The position numbers were made by a program, and so were the translations under genes. A DNA stretch of 64,000 nucleotides, from positions 1-64,000 of the forward strand of contig CALHAM010000087.1 in assembly GCA_937934275.1 (NCBI GenBank). The letters are read 5' to 3'. This DNA comes from an uncultured Saprospiraceae bacterium. Its GTDB lineage: Bacteria; Bacteroidota; Bacteroidia; Chitinophagales; Saprospiraceae. Below, in pieces: positions 52,267 through 60,613 of this stretch (its first letter is position 1; each line of letters opens with the position of its first letter). The notes beneath the pieces are model-generated. The model did no database searches. It was given only the letters and a program-made list of their open reading frames with translations, and was not told where the DNA came from.

Positions 52267-53678
52267 GTGCCAAAGTCAGTTTTTTCAAGAGTGTCGAGCA
52301 GTACATCGACAAAGCTGCGGCCTACACCGACATTCCCAGTGGTCTGGTGGAGCAAATCAAGGTTTGTAACTTGGTACTGCAAATTCGCTTCCCCGTTCGC
52401 ATAGGCGACAATTATCAGGTCATTGAAGCCTATCGCGTACAACACAGCCACCATCGCCTGCCCACCAAAGGCGGCATCCGCTACTCGGAAATGGTAGACC
52501 AAGACGAGGTCATGGCCTTAGCAGCCCTGATGACCTACAAATGTGCCCTAGTAGACGTGCCCTTTGGCGGCGCCAAAGGCGGCATCAAGATCAACCCGAA
52601 CAACTACACCGTCGAACAACTGCAGAACATCACCCGTCGCTATACTACCGAGCTGATTAAGAAAAACTTCATTGGCCCAGGTATCGACGTGCCCGCTCCG
52701 GACTACGGCACTGGTCCGCGCGAAATGGCTTGGATATTAGACACCTATCAAGCTTTCCGCCATGGCGAAATTGACTCCATCGGCTGTGTAACGGGTAAGC
52801 CCATCACTCAAAACGGCATCCGAGGCCGTAATGAAGCCACAGGCCGCGGCGTCTTCTACGGAATACGCGAATGTCTGTCGTATGCCGAAGACATGAAAAA
52901 AATCGGCTTGTCGCCAGGTATTGCCGGTAAGACCATGGTTATTCAAGGCCTGGGCAACGTTGGCAGCCACACGGGCCTCATCAGCCAAGAAGAGGGCGAT
53001 GTGAAAATCGTCGGCGTAGCCGAACGAGAGGGCTCCATCTATGATCCTAAGGGATTAGACATTAAGCAGCTGCTCCAATTCCGAAAGGAGACAGGGTCTA
53101 TCATCGGCTTTCCGGGCTCTCAACACATTGGCGGCCCTTCGGCAGCCCTCGAGCTAGAGTGCGACATCCTTGTGCCCGCAGCCTTGGAAAATCAAATCAC
53201 CATTGAAAACGCCGATCGCATCAAGGCCAAAATTATCGCTGAGGCAGCCAATGGCCCCGTCACGGCAGAGGCTGACGCCATCTTGCGCTCTAAAGGCGTC
53301 CTGATTTTGCCCGATTTCTATATCAATGCCGGTGGCGTAACGGTATCCTACTTCGAGTGGCTCAAAAACCTCTCTCACCACCGCTTTGGTCGTTTAGAGA
53401 ACCGTTTCCAGCGCAGCATCTTTACCGGTCTCTTAAGCAAGGTAGAAGAAATGACCGGCAAACAGGTAACTCAACGCGATCGAGATTTTCTCACGCGCGG
53501 AGGCACCGAGATTGAATTGGTCAACTCCGGCTTGGAAGATACCATGACCAACGCCTATCAGCAGGTGCGCGAAACTTGGCACCAAACCCCCAACATACCC
53601 GACTTGCGCACCGCCGCTTTTGTCTCCGCCCTGCGTAAAATTGCCAGCGACTACATCTCCATGGGCATCTTCCCCTGA
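52263..53678 (+). CDS. gdhA: Glu/Leu/Phe/Val dehydrogenase, probable NAD-dependent glutamate dehydrogenase
   Basis: 471 residues. Substrate and catalytic motifs are RLPTKGGIRYS, VPFGGAKGGIKI (catalytic Lys) and GPGIDVPAPDYGT. The nucleotide-binding fold shows VIQGLGNVGSH and VGVAEREGSIYD, with an aliphatic-acidic pattern that favours NAD (inference). The C-terminal segment INAGGVTVSYFEWLKNL is characteristic. It oxidatively deaminates glutamate to 2-oxoglutarate, feeding nitrogen or carbon metabolism. It is translationally coupled to the CcmD-like gene. A terminator follows at 53737, then the lrp gene. Confidence 0.92.
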   Translation: MSAKVSFFKSVEQYIDKAAAYTDIPSGLVEQIKVCNLVLQIRFPVRIGDNYQVIEAYRVQHSHHRLPTKGGIRYSEMVDQDEVMALAALMTYKCALVDVPFGGAKGGIKINPNNYTVEQLQNITRRYTTELIKKNFIGPGIDVPAPDYGTGPREMAWILDTYQAFRHGEIDSIGCVTGKPITQNGIRGRNEATGRGVFYGIRECLSYAEDMKKIGLSPGIAGKTMVIQGLGNVGSHTGLISQEEGDVKIVGVAEREGSIYDPKGLDIKQLLQFRKETGSIIGFPGSQHIGGPSAALELECDILVPAALENQITIENADRIKAKIIAEAANGPVTAEADAILRSKGVLILPDFYINAGGVTVSYFEWLKNLSHHRFGRLENRFQRSIFTGLLSKVEEMTGKQVTQRDRDFLTRGGTEIELVNSGLEDTMTNAYQQVRETWHQTPNIPDLRTAAFVSALRKIASDYISMGIFP

Positions 53679-53736
53679 TATCTCTTGCAACATTCCTTCG
53701 GGAAAGAAACGCGCTTCAACTCCAGTCGTTTTGCAC

Positions 53737-53770
53737 AAAGGCCCGCCCTTTTTCAGGGTAGGCCTTTTTT
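53737..53770 (+). terminator. Intrinsic terminator after glutamate dehydrogenase gene
   Basis: AAAGGCC (53737-53743) pairs with GGCCTTT (53761-53767), and CCCT (53746-53749) with AGGG (53755-53758), separated by a two-base internal loop. The run TTTTTT (53765-53770) follows. Confidence 0.85.
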
Positions 53771-53811
53771 ATGGGCATGGGCCAGGTGACTGCTTCTAAT
53801 CTGAAATATAC

Positions 53812-53889
53812 TTTTGTCAAACAGCCCGAAGCAGCCTACTCGTTTATTTAAGAATAACGACAAACGACAAAACCAGCTTTTTTGTCAAA
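53812..53889. promoter_or_regulatory. Candidate operator cluster upstream of lrp
   Basis: GACAAA half-sites occur as a direct pair (53859-53864 and 53866-53871). TTTTGTCAAA occurs at 53812-53821 and 53880-53889. GACAAAA (53866-53872) and TTTTGTC (53880-53886) form a 7-base palindromic pair with a 7-base spacer. They lie just upstream of the lrp promoter. This could be an Lrp autoregulatory site (inference). Confidence 0.45.
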
Positions 53890-53916
53890 ATTAACAAACG
53901 ATAATCGATAAAAGTC

Positions 53917-53947
53917 TTGTCCATTATTCGCAGCCGTCATACCTTTG
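53917..53947 (+). promoter_or_regulatory. Bacteroidota-type promoter of lrp
   Basis: TTG (53917-53919), 20 bases, then TACCTTTG (53940-53947). This fits the TTG-N19-21-TAnnTTTG consensus. The start is expected near 53954, about 44 bases before the ATG. The same point argues against the alternative in-frame start at 53917. Confidence 0.78.
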
Positions 53948-53997
53948 TAGAAATTTTTAGTGCAAAATATAATTTCATCAACCGTAATCATATTCTT

Positions 53998-54477
53998 ATG
54001 GCAGACAAGCTCGATAAAACAGACTTGAAGATCCTCCGCATTCTTCAAGAAAACAGCAAGATCACCAACTTAGACCTGTCCAAAAAGATTGGTTTGTCTC
54101 CAGCACCCACTTTAGAGCGGGTGAAGAAGTTGGAAAACAATCGCGTCATACTCAGCTACCACGCTCAGGTAAATCCACAAATGCTGGGCCTGAACGTCAA
54201 GACCTTCGTGTTGGTGTCGCTGGCTTGGAAGCGCGAGAATGCGCTGAATAACTTTTTAGAAAAAATTCAGCGCATCGACGAAATCACCGAGTGCTACATC
54301 ATCACAGGTGAAGCCGATTTCCTGATGAAAATCGTGTGCAAAGACCTGCCCACTTACGAACAGTTGCTTTTCAAAACGCTGAGCCAAATCGACGAAATCG
54401 AACGTCTCCGCACCCTCATGACCCTTTCGACTGTCAAGGATTCTAAGATACTGCCGTTCAATTACGACGAGAAATAG
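53998..54477 (+). CDS. Lrp/AsnC-family transcriptional regulator
   Basis: 160 residues. The N-terminal winged HTH (about 6-65) shows LDKTDLKILRILQENSKITNLDLSKKIGLSPAPTLERVKKLE. The C-terminal RAM effector domain (about 70-155) shows VLVSLAWKRENALNNFLEKI and the GEADFLMKIVCKDL segment. Family members sense amino acids and can self-regulate. The neighbouring gdh gene and the upstream half-site cluster suggest nitrogen or amino-acid control. A terminator (54505-54537) follows. Confidence 0.95.
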   Translation: MADKLDKTDLKILRILQENSKITNLDLSKKIGLSPAPTLERVKKLENNRVILSYHAQVNPQMLGLNVKTFVLVSLAWKRENALNNFLEKIQRIDEITECYIITGEADFLMKIVCKDLPTYEQLLFKTLSQIDEIERLRTLMTLSTVKDSKILPFNYDEK

Positions 54478-54504
54478 CCTTTCAGACATCCATAGGGCCT
54501 AAAA

Positions 54505-54537
54505 AAGGCGGAACAAGGATTTGTTTCGCCTTCTTTT
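54505..54537 (+). terminator. Intrinsic terminator of lrp
   Basis: AAGGCGGAACAA (54505-54516) pairs with TTGTTTCGCCTT (54521-54532) with one G/U pair and a 4-base loop, followed by CTTTT. Confidence 0.9.
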
Positions 54538-54586
54538 ATTATGAGCGCATCGGAAAGCGACAAGGGTTATATCTTAGCCGCCCATT

Positions 54587-55039
54587 ATGGAGCGAGAAAA
54601 AAGGGATAAAGACTTTGTTCACCAGCCCGAATATCCGGGTGGACCGAAGGCGATGAGCCAGTTTATTTACAGCCAACTGCGCTACCCGGCTGAAGCCCTG
54701 GCGGCTGGAGTAAAAGGACGCGTAATCGTGGAATGCGACATCAACGACGAGGGGGCTGTTGTCGCCACTCGCGTGCTTAAGGGGCTAGGACATGGTTGCG
54801 ACGAAGAAGCCGTGCGAGTAGTGCGGATGCTGCGCTTTCGCGTCAAGCGCACGCGCGGGCTTAGGCTGCTGTTTCACAAGAAGATACATGTGCAGTTCAA
54901 ACCGCCTCAACCACTGCCTGCACAGACACCCACAGTGAGCATTCAATACCAAGTTGTGCCTGAGGCACCTCCAGCTTCCGATCATGCGCCTCAGCGCTCT
55001 CCTTCCTATGAGTACACCATAACTTGGAAGTCCTCTTAA
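54587..55039 (+). CDS. TonB C-terminal-domain protein without membrane anchor
   Basis: 150 residues. Residues about 14-95 match the TonB energy-transducer C-terminal domain: PEYPGGPKAMSQFIYSQLRYP, GVKGRVIVECDINDEGAVV and LGHGCDEEAVRVVRMLRF. Ordinary TonB proteins have an N-terminal membrane helix and a proline-rich spacer; this one starts directly before the domain with no helix or signal peptide. A proline-rich tail follows instead (about 105-140). It may be a cytoplasmic relict, a start-codon misreading, or a soluble adaptor. The gene converges on purD. Confidence 0.72.
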   Translation: MEREKRDKDFVHQPEYPGGPKAMSQFIYSQLRYPAEALAAGVKGRVIVECDINDEGAVVATRVLKGLGHGCDEEAVRVVRMLRFRVKRTRGLRLLFHKKIHVQFKPPQPLPAQTPTVSIQYQVVPEAPPASDHAPQRSPSYEYTITWKSS

Positions 55040-55055
55040 GCCCCCCGAAGAGGCT

Positions 55056-56321
55056 TCAGAGGAGATCCCTTCCAATATCGCGTCGGTAGTAGCGACCCTC
55101 AAAACGCACCTCTTCGGCAGCCCGCAGCGACTGCTCGACTGCCGAGGCGATATCGGTCCCCAGCGAAGTAACGGCTAAGACCCGCCCACCGTGAGTGAGC
55201 AACTGACCGTCAGCGTCGCGCCTCGTGCCTGCATGTAAGTATAAGCAATCCGCCTGCGGCTTTAGGTCAATCTTATCGCCTTTGCGATAATTACCTGGGT
55301 AGCCACTTGCTGTTAGCACAATTGTAGCGGCCGCTTCAGGCAGGGTTTCTATGGTCACTTCCGAAAGCCTGCCTTTCACCACTGCGTTAAATAGCTCGGT
55401 CAGGTGGTTCTGCAATCTCGGGAAGACGACCTCCGTCTCCGGATCGCCCATGCGGCAGTTGTACTCGATGACATAGGGATCACCACCTACATTCATTAAA
55501 CCTAAGAAAATAAAGCCTTTATACGGGATACCCTCCTCCTGCAGCCCTTCGATGGTAGGCCGAATAATGCGCTCCTCTACGCGGCGGCGCAATTCGGTAT
55601 CGAAAAACGGCACCGGCGACACCGCCCCCATCCCTCCTGTATTAGGGCCAGTATCGCCCTCGCCCACGCGCTTATAGTCTTTGGCTTCGGGCAAGACCCG
55701 ATAGGTCTGGCCATCGGTCAGCACAAACACCGAAAACTCTATGCCGCGTAAAAACTGCTCAATCACCACTCGACGACTCGCTTCGCCAAACTGACCGCTC
55801 AGCATCCTGTGCAACGCCTGTACAGCGGCTTCGTACTCCTCGAGAATAAGCACGCCTTTACCGGCGGCCAATCCATCGGCCTTGAGGACATACGGCGGCA
55901 AAAGCGCGCGTAGGAACGCCTCACCTTCCTCCACACTGCATACTTCCCGATACGGCGCAGTGGGGATACCCCAACGCTCCATGAATTGCTTGGCAAAGGC
56001 CTTCGAGCCTTCCAGCTGCGCTCCGGCCTTCGGTGGGCCAATCACCGGTACGCGCGACAGCACCGCATCGGCCTGAAAATAATCGACAATGCCACATACC
56101 AGCGGCTCTTCCGGGCCAACAACCACCATCTCAATGCCTTCTCGAAGCACAAAGTCGCCAATGGCCGCAAAGTCTGTGGGCAGCAGCGGCACATTCACCC
56201 CACATTCAGCCGTACCGGCATTGCCCGGAGCAATAAATAAAGCCGAGCAGCCGGGATCTTGAGCTAATTTCCAAGCAAAAGCGTGCTCGCGCCCGCCACT
56301 ACCAATTAGTAAAATACGCAT
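55056..56321 (-). CDS. purD: Phosphoribosylamine-glycine ligase (GARS)
   Basis: 421 residues, the normal PurD length. The ATG at 56321 (MRILLIGSGGREHAFAWKL) is chosen over the extension to 56354. The N-terminal GSGGREHA loop binds the phosphoribosyl group. ATP-grasp features include LKADGLAAGKGVLI and the metal-binding segment GMGAVSPVPFFD, and EYNCRMGDPETEVV is the family signature. It makes glycinamide ribonucleotide, the second step of purine biosynthesis. It converges with the TonB-C gene (16 bases apart) and is 2 kb from purF. Confidence 0.95.
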   Translation of the reverse strand: MRILLIGSGGREHAFAWKLAQDPGCSALFIAPGNAGTAECGVNVPLLPTDFAAIGDFVLREGIEMVVVGPEEPLVCGIVDYFQADAVLSRVPVIGPPKAGAQLEGSKAFAKQFMERWGIPTAPYREVCSVEEGEAFLRALLPPYVLKADGLAAGKGVLILEEYEAAVQALHRMLSGQFGEASRRVVIEQFLRGIEFSVFVLTDGQTYRVLPEAKDYKRVGEGDTGPNTGGMGAVSPVPFFDTELRRRVEERIIRPTIEGLQEEGIPYKGFIFLGLMNVGGDPYVIEYNCRMGDPETEVVFPRLQNHLTELFNAVVKGRLSEVTIETLPEAAATIVLTASGYPGNYRKGDKIDLKPQADCLYLHAGTRRDADGQLLTHGGRVLAVTSLGTDIASAVEQSLRAAEEVRFEGRYYRRDIGRDLL

Positions 56322-56617
56322 AAAAAAAAGAAGTTGGGCTAAACCTAAAGCCAACGCAAAGGAAAGACTTCAGAAACAAAAAAAACTACCCTGCCAACGC
56401 GAAGGAAAAACTCGACCGCGTTGCCGCTGCCGCCTCAGCGGTTATTCCTGCTCTTAGCTTGTCTTGCCCTCCGTCCTGCGAGGACAATGAGCACATGCAT
56501 TTACAAATAATTTGACTCTTTAACACTTTTTCAAAGGGCGCTAACACTGCTTTCACTACAATGGCCCAAACAGGGCCTTTAACTTGCGTCTAAAAGAAGC
56601 GAAAATTCTTTTTCGAT

Positions 56618-57802
56618 ATGAGAAACCATCTGTTCTTTTTTCTCTTTACGGTACTGCTGCTCACTAGCGCTTGCCGGACGCCGCGCTATTACATCGAACA
56701 GGGAAACCCCGACAAGGCCATTTCGATAGCCATCCAACGCTTAAGCGGAAAGAAAAACAAAAAAACGGCGCTTGTCAAAGATTTAGAACAAGCCTTTGCC
56801 AAGGCCCAGTCGCGCGATCTTATGCTAGCACGCAACTTAGCCCAGTCGGGCCGCCCGGAAGAATGGGAGCGCATTAATCGGCTGCATCGGCAAATAGCTG
56901 CTCGCCAGAACCGGATTTCGCCTTTGTTGCCCTTGATCTCAAAAGACGGCTACCGAGCCAAATTTGACTTTGTAGACGTCGCCGAAATGGAAAACGAAAG
57001 TCGTCAGCAAGCAGCCGAGTACCTGTATCAGCGAGCGCAAACATTGCTCGAGCAGGGGCGCCGCGGCGACCGACAAGCCGCCCGCAGTGCTTACGAAGCG
57101 CTGCGCGATATCGAAAACCGCTACTTCAAGCACTATAAGGACAAGGACGACCTCATGCGCGAAGCGCGCTCTTTGGGCATTTCTTACGTGGGTTTTGAAG
57201 TGATCAACCAAAGCGGAAAGATACTACCTGCTCGCTTCAACGACTGCTTGTTGGCCTTTGGCACCCATGAACTCAACACCGAATGGAAGCGATTTTACCT
57301 AAAACCGGATCCAGATGTAGCGTTGGATTACCGAGTTGTCTTTTACATAGATCACATCGACGTCAGCCCCGAGCGCGTGCGCGAGCGCACGTATACCGAC
57401 GAGGCCGACATCGAGGACGGCTGGGAATACGTCCTGGATGAGCGCGGCAACGTGCGCAAAGACTCTGCGGGTAACGACCTTAGAAAGCCGCGCATCGTGC
57501 GCGTGCGAGCCGACGTCGTCGAAGTGCTCCAAACTAAGGCCGTACGCTTGGGTGGCTTGCTCGAAATCCGCGACGACCGCGGCTTCCGCCTCTTCAGTCG
57601 ACCCATGACCGCCGAAGTGCTCTTTGAGAACTATGCCTCCACTTTTCGCGGCGACCAACGCGCGCTGAGCAAGGAGTCGCGCGCTCGAATCGGCAATACG
57701 CCTCTACCCTTTCCCACTGAGGCCGACATGCTGCTGCAGGCCGCCGAACGCCTCAAGCCTCAGATTCGCGATGAATTGCGCTCTAACCGCCACATCTGGT
57801 GA
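56618..57802 (+). CDS. Conserved lipoprotein with helical repeat region
   Basis: 394 residues with a lipobox signal (MRNHLFFFLFTVLLLTSAC). Residues 20-180 are helix-rich with TPR-like spacing (YIEQGNPDKAISIAIQRL, AEYLYQRAQTLLEQGRRGD). Residues 185-394 are beta-rich with conserved acidic stretches (YTDEADIEDGWEYVLDERGN). I recognise a Bacteroidota lipoprotein pattern but no named family. It is probably attached to the outer membrane (inference). The gene stands between purD and purF on the plus strand, with a 296-base spacer upstream that has no consensus promoter. Confidence 0.72.
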   Translation: MRNHLFFFLFTVLLLTSACRTPRYYIEQGNPDKAISIAIQRLSGKKNKKTALVKDLEQAFAKAQSRDLMLARNLAQSGRPEEWERINRLHRQIAARQNRISPLLPLISKDGYRAKFDFVDVAEMENESRQQAAEYLYQRAQTLLEQGRRGDRQAARSAYEALRDIENRYFKHYKDKDDLMREARSLGISYVGFEVINQSGKILPARFNDCLLAFGTHELNTEWKRFYLKPDPDVALDYRVVFYIDHIDVSPERVRERTYTDEADIEDGWEYVLDERGNVRKDSAGNDLRKPRIVRVRADVVEVLQTKAVRLGGLLEIRDDRGFRLFSRPMTAEVLFENYASTFRGDQRALSKESRARIGNTPLPFPTEADMLLQAAERLKPQIRDELRSNRHIW

Positions 57803-57835
57803 GCGATGCCGCTAAATAGAGTACCTGATTCGGAG

Positions 57836-57877
57836 CAGTAAGTTAAGCCCAGTCCTCCCGAAAAACACTTACTGGGC
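57836..57877 (+). other. Pair of mutually exclusive hairpins upstream of purF
   Basis: CAGTAAG (57836-57842) can pair with CTTACTG (57868-57874), and GCCCAGT (57847-57853) can pair with ACTGGGC (57871-57877). The two 3' arms overlap, so only one stem can form. There is no T-run. It may be a terminator of the lipoprotein gene or a small switch. Confidence 0.35.
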
Positions 57878-57964
57878 AAGCGCAAAGGTATTTTGCTTCC
57901 GATTTTTAAAGGTTAAGACCGCGTCTTTGACGACATCTGCTCTCTGGCGTTTGGTCTGCTGACG

Positions 57965-57972
57965 TACCTTTG
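57965..57972 (+). promoter_or_regulatory. Bacteroidota -7 box for purF
   Basis: TACCTTTG, a full TAnnTTTG match. The start site is expected near 57979, a leader of about 27 bases before the ATG at 58006. No TTG is at the standard distance upstream. Confidence 0.5.
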
Positions 57973-58005
57973 TGCACCCGCCGAGGCAACCGACCACCCT
58001 TCTCG

Positions 58006-59907
58006 ATGAGCGACCTAATTCACCATGAGTGTGGCATCGCCATAGTGCGATTGCTCAAGCCACTCGATTTCTATGTAGAAAAATACGGCACAGCCTTCTA
58101 CGGCCTGCAAAAGCTCCAGCTGCTGATGCAGAAAATGCGCAACCGCGGCCAAGACGGCGCAGGGCTGGCAGTCATTAAACTGCATCCCAAACCTGGCGAG
58201 CGCTACATCAGCCGAAAACGCAGCAATACCCCCAATGCCTGCCTGACCCACCTGTTTGAGATGGTCTGGGGGCGCATCCTCCAACTCCCACCCGAACACC
58301 TAAACGATGTGCCCTGGCTCAAAAGCAACGCCCCTTATGCCGGTGAAGTGCTGATGGGCCACTTGCGCTACGCCACCCACGGCGATAATAGCATCGAGCA
58401 GGTACACCCTTTCCATCGCAAAAACAACTGGATCAACCGCAATCTCATACTGGCCGGCAACTTCAATATGACCAACGTGGACGCACTCTTTGAAGAACTC
58501 GTCGAACTGGGCCAGTACCCCAAAGAGAAGAGCGACACCGTAACAGTATTGGAAAAAATAGGTCATTTCTTGGACGACGAAATTCAACGCCTCCACACGT
58601 GGTACAAGCCCGACGGCTACACGAACCAGGAGATTAATCAACTCATTTTCGATAATTTAGATATCGCACGTCTGTTGCGCCGCGCCTGTAAAAAGTTCGA
58701 TGGCGGCTACGTGTTAGGTGGTCTTATCGGACATGGCGACGCCTTTTTGCTGCGCGACCCCAACGGCATTCGGCCCGCTTACTGGTACCACGACGACGAA
58801 ATTATCGTGGCCGCTTCAGAACGCGCAGCCATCCAGACGGTCTTCAACGTTCGCTACCATCAGGTAAACGAACTGAAGCCCGCCCATGCCCTCATCATCA
58901 AATACAACGGCACCTTTAGCGAACAGCCCTTCGCGGAAGGGCGCGAATACCGCGCTTGCTCTTTCGAGCGCATCTACTTTAGCCGTGGCAACGACCGTGA
59001 AATTTATCAAGAGCGTAAAAAACTCGGTGAGTTCCTGGCGCGACCTGCCTTAGAAGCCGTCAATTTTGACATCGACAATACCCTTTTCTCTTTCATCCCA
59101 AATACCGCTGAAGTAGCCTTTCAGGGCCTCGCCGAAGGCCTCAACCGCGAACTCAACTCTTGGAAAGAGGAACAAATCCTGCTGTTGGCTGAAAGCGGCG
59201 AGCTCACTCCTCAAAAGCTCCGCGAGATCCTTGACCACCGCCCGCGCGTTGAAAAACTCATTCACAAGGACGACAAACAGCGCACGTTTATCGCCGACGT
59301 CAAAAGCCGCCACAGCATGGTCAGCTACGTTTACGACGTTACCTATGGGCTTGTGCGCAACGGCCAAGACAACCTCGTGCTCTTAGACGACTCCATCGTG
59401 CGCGGCACAACGCTGCGCGACAGCATTGTCAACATTGCGGCCCGGCTTAATCCGCGCAAAATCATTATTCTATCCAGCGCACCTCAGATTCGCTATCCCG
59501 ACTGTTACGGGATCGATATGAGCAAAATGAAGGACTTTGTCGCCTTTCAGGCACTCCTCGAATTGCTCCACGAAACCAACCAAACCCATCTCATTCAGGA
59601 GACCTACCAGCGCTGCAAGACTTCCGAGAGCCTACCGGTAGAGATGGTACAAAACGAAGTCATCCCGCTGTACAACCATTTCACCTATCAGGAGATCACC
59701 GATCGTATCGCTAAAATCGTAACGCCTAAAGACATCTTGCCCGAAGTGCAGGTGATCTTCCAAACGTTGGAGAACTTGCACAAGGCTTGCCCGAAAAATC
59801 GGGGCGACTGGTACTTCTCAGGGCGCTATCCTACACCGGGAGGCAATCGAGTGGTTAATCGGGCTTTTATCAATTTTGTCGAGGGCCGAGACGAGCGGGC
59901 CTATTGA
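58006..59907 (+). CDS. purF: Amidophosphoribosyltransferase (long Bacteroidota form)
   Basis: 633 residues against about 470-505 for classical PurF. The glutamine amidotransferase domain begins after the peptide MSDLIHHE, so C9 in HECGIA is the likely nucleophile after removal of the short leader. MRNRGQDGAGLAVI and GHLRYATHGDNS fit the class II glutaminase fold. The phosphoribosyltransferase part shows NLVLLDDSIVRGTTLRDSIV, the PRPP loop. It catalyses the first committed step of purine synthesis. Extra segments lie around residues 75-105 and 230-330. A catalytic or regulatory role for the extra parts is unknown. Confidence 0.88.
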   Translation: MSDLIHHECGIAIVRLLKPLDFYVEKYGTAFYGLQKLQLLMQKMRNRGQDGAGLAVIKLHPKPGERYISRKRSNTPNACLTHLFEMVWGRILQLPPEHLNDVPWLKSNAPYAGEVLMGHLRYATHGDNSIEQVHPFHRKNNWINRNLILAGNFNMTNVDALFEELVELGQYPKEKSDTVTVLEKIGHFLDDEIQRLHTWYKPDGYTNQEINQLIFDNLDIARLLRRACKKFDGGYVLGGLIGHGDAFLLRDPNGIRPAYWYHDDEIIVAASERAAIQTVFNVRYHQVNELKPAHALIIKYNGTFSEQPFAEGREYRACSFERIYFSRGNDREIYQERKKLGEFLARPALEAVNFDIDNTLFSFIPNTAEVAFQGLAEGLNRELNSWKEEQILLLAESGELTPQKLREILDHRPRVEKLIHKDDKQRTFIADVKSRHSMVSYVYDVTYGLVRNGQDNLVLLDDSIVRGTTLRDSIVNIAARLNPRKIIILSSAPQIRYPDCYGIDMSKMKDFVAFQALLELLHETNQTHLIQETYQRCKTSESLPVEMVQNEVIPLYNHFTYQEITDRIAKIVTPKDILPEVQVIFQTLENLHKACPKNRGDWYFSGRYPTPGGNRVVNRAFINFVEGRDERAY

Positions 59908-59944
59908 GCCACAAGCGGAGTGCACTGCTTGCGTTGCACCCAAT

Positions 59945-59978
59945 AAAAAAGCCCGCTCCCTTCTTTTAGGGAGCGGGC
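59945..59978 (-). terminator. Strong terminator hairpin with T-run on the minus strand
   Basis: GCCCGCTCCC (59951-59960) pairs perfectly with GGGAGCGGGC (59969-59978) around an 8-base loop. On the minus strand TTTTTT follows directly; on the plus strand no T-run follows. It therefore fits best as the end of a minus-strand RNA coming from 60262 and beyond. It could also act on purF as a T-run-independent terminator. Confidence 0.8.
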
Positions 59979-60118
59979 ACTCCTAACTTATGGAGTTTGA
60001 ATCCCCCGCCAAGGTTACTCTTTTTTTCAATTGAATTTTGGGGCTGGTTTTCTGGGGCTGTTTTCACTGGGTCGGTCGGTGGGACATTAGCCGCACACAA
60101 TAGCACAACAAGTAATCG

Positions 60119-60262
60119 GAACGCAGGGACGGCCCACAAAAAGTCAGTGGAGCAGCCTACGGAAGTTTCCCCGGTTTGTAGGGAGGTATCCGTGATACCC
60201 GCACCGCTGACGGCGTTCATTAGGTGAGTCAAAAGGGCGGGTATTCGCCGAGCGAGGCCCGC
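60119..60262. ncRNA. Candidate structured RNA region
   Basis: Nested pairs: GAACGC (60119-60124) with GCGTTC (60213-60218); GTCAGTGG (60143-60150) with CCGCTGAC (60204-60211); inside these, CCTAC (60156-60160) with GTAGG (60178-60182) and GGTATC (60185-60190) with GATACC (60194-60199). A separate hairpin, GCGGG...TCGCCGAGCGA...CCCGC (60237-60262), follows. The shape is a multi-branched RNA on either strand. The minus strand is followed by the terminator at 59945-59978. No match to a known RNA family was recognised. Confidence 0.4.
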
Positions 60263-60613
60263 TGTTTTCGATTGGCTTTAAGGGGTGGTACCCGTGGGCA
60301 TCGCAGCTTCCCTTCCGCGAACTACCTCTCGGTGGTGTTTTTGGGCGAGAACAGCATGAACAGAACTACTTTCAAAGAACCTCGTTTTCGTTGGTCTGTG
60401 CGATGAGGGACGAGGGAGGGGTTGGTAGTTGCAAAAAATACACTTTGCTTTGGCCATCGGCTGCTGGTGGGATAATTTCGCCGCAGGTCAGGCTTCACGG
60501 TCGTTTGATGACACAAAAGTGGCCCAGATGCCCTCAGGTCGGCAAACACGAAAAAGCGCTTAACTTCCACTGTGCTCCTCCCGGGAGCATCTGCCTTGTT
60601 CGGTTGAAATATT
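60263..60613. other. Spacer before the 582-residue protein gene
   Basis: No open frame here has coding-like composition. A near-consensus plus-strand box TACACTTTG (TAnnnTTTG, about 60439-60447) is the only promoter-like feature. Confidence 0.3.

Noticed and set aside
59978-60015. A tRNA-like T-loop (GTTTGAATC) near the purF terminator
   Set aside because: Only three of five T-stem pairs form, and no acceptor, D or anticodon arms can be assembled on either strand.
59966-60232. An 88-codon minus-strand open frame in the 60-kb spacer
   Set aside because: No ribosome-binding or family evidence. It overlaps the inverted-repeat region and runs into the terminator, so an RNA is more likely than a protein.
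60001-60300. A tmRNA, RNase P or cobalamin riboswitch in the 60-kb spacer
   Set aside because: Short matches such as GGGGCTG and GTAGGCTGCT occur. The universal core motifs are absent: the tmRNA 3' T-arm/CCA end and tag, the RNase P GAGGAAAGTC core, and the cobalamin GGTGnnAATCC box.
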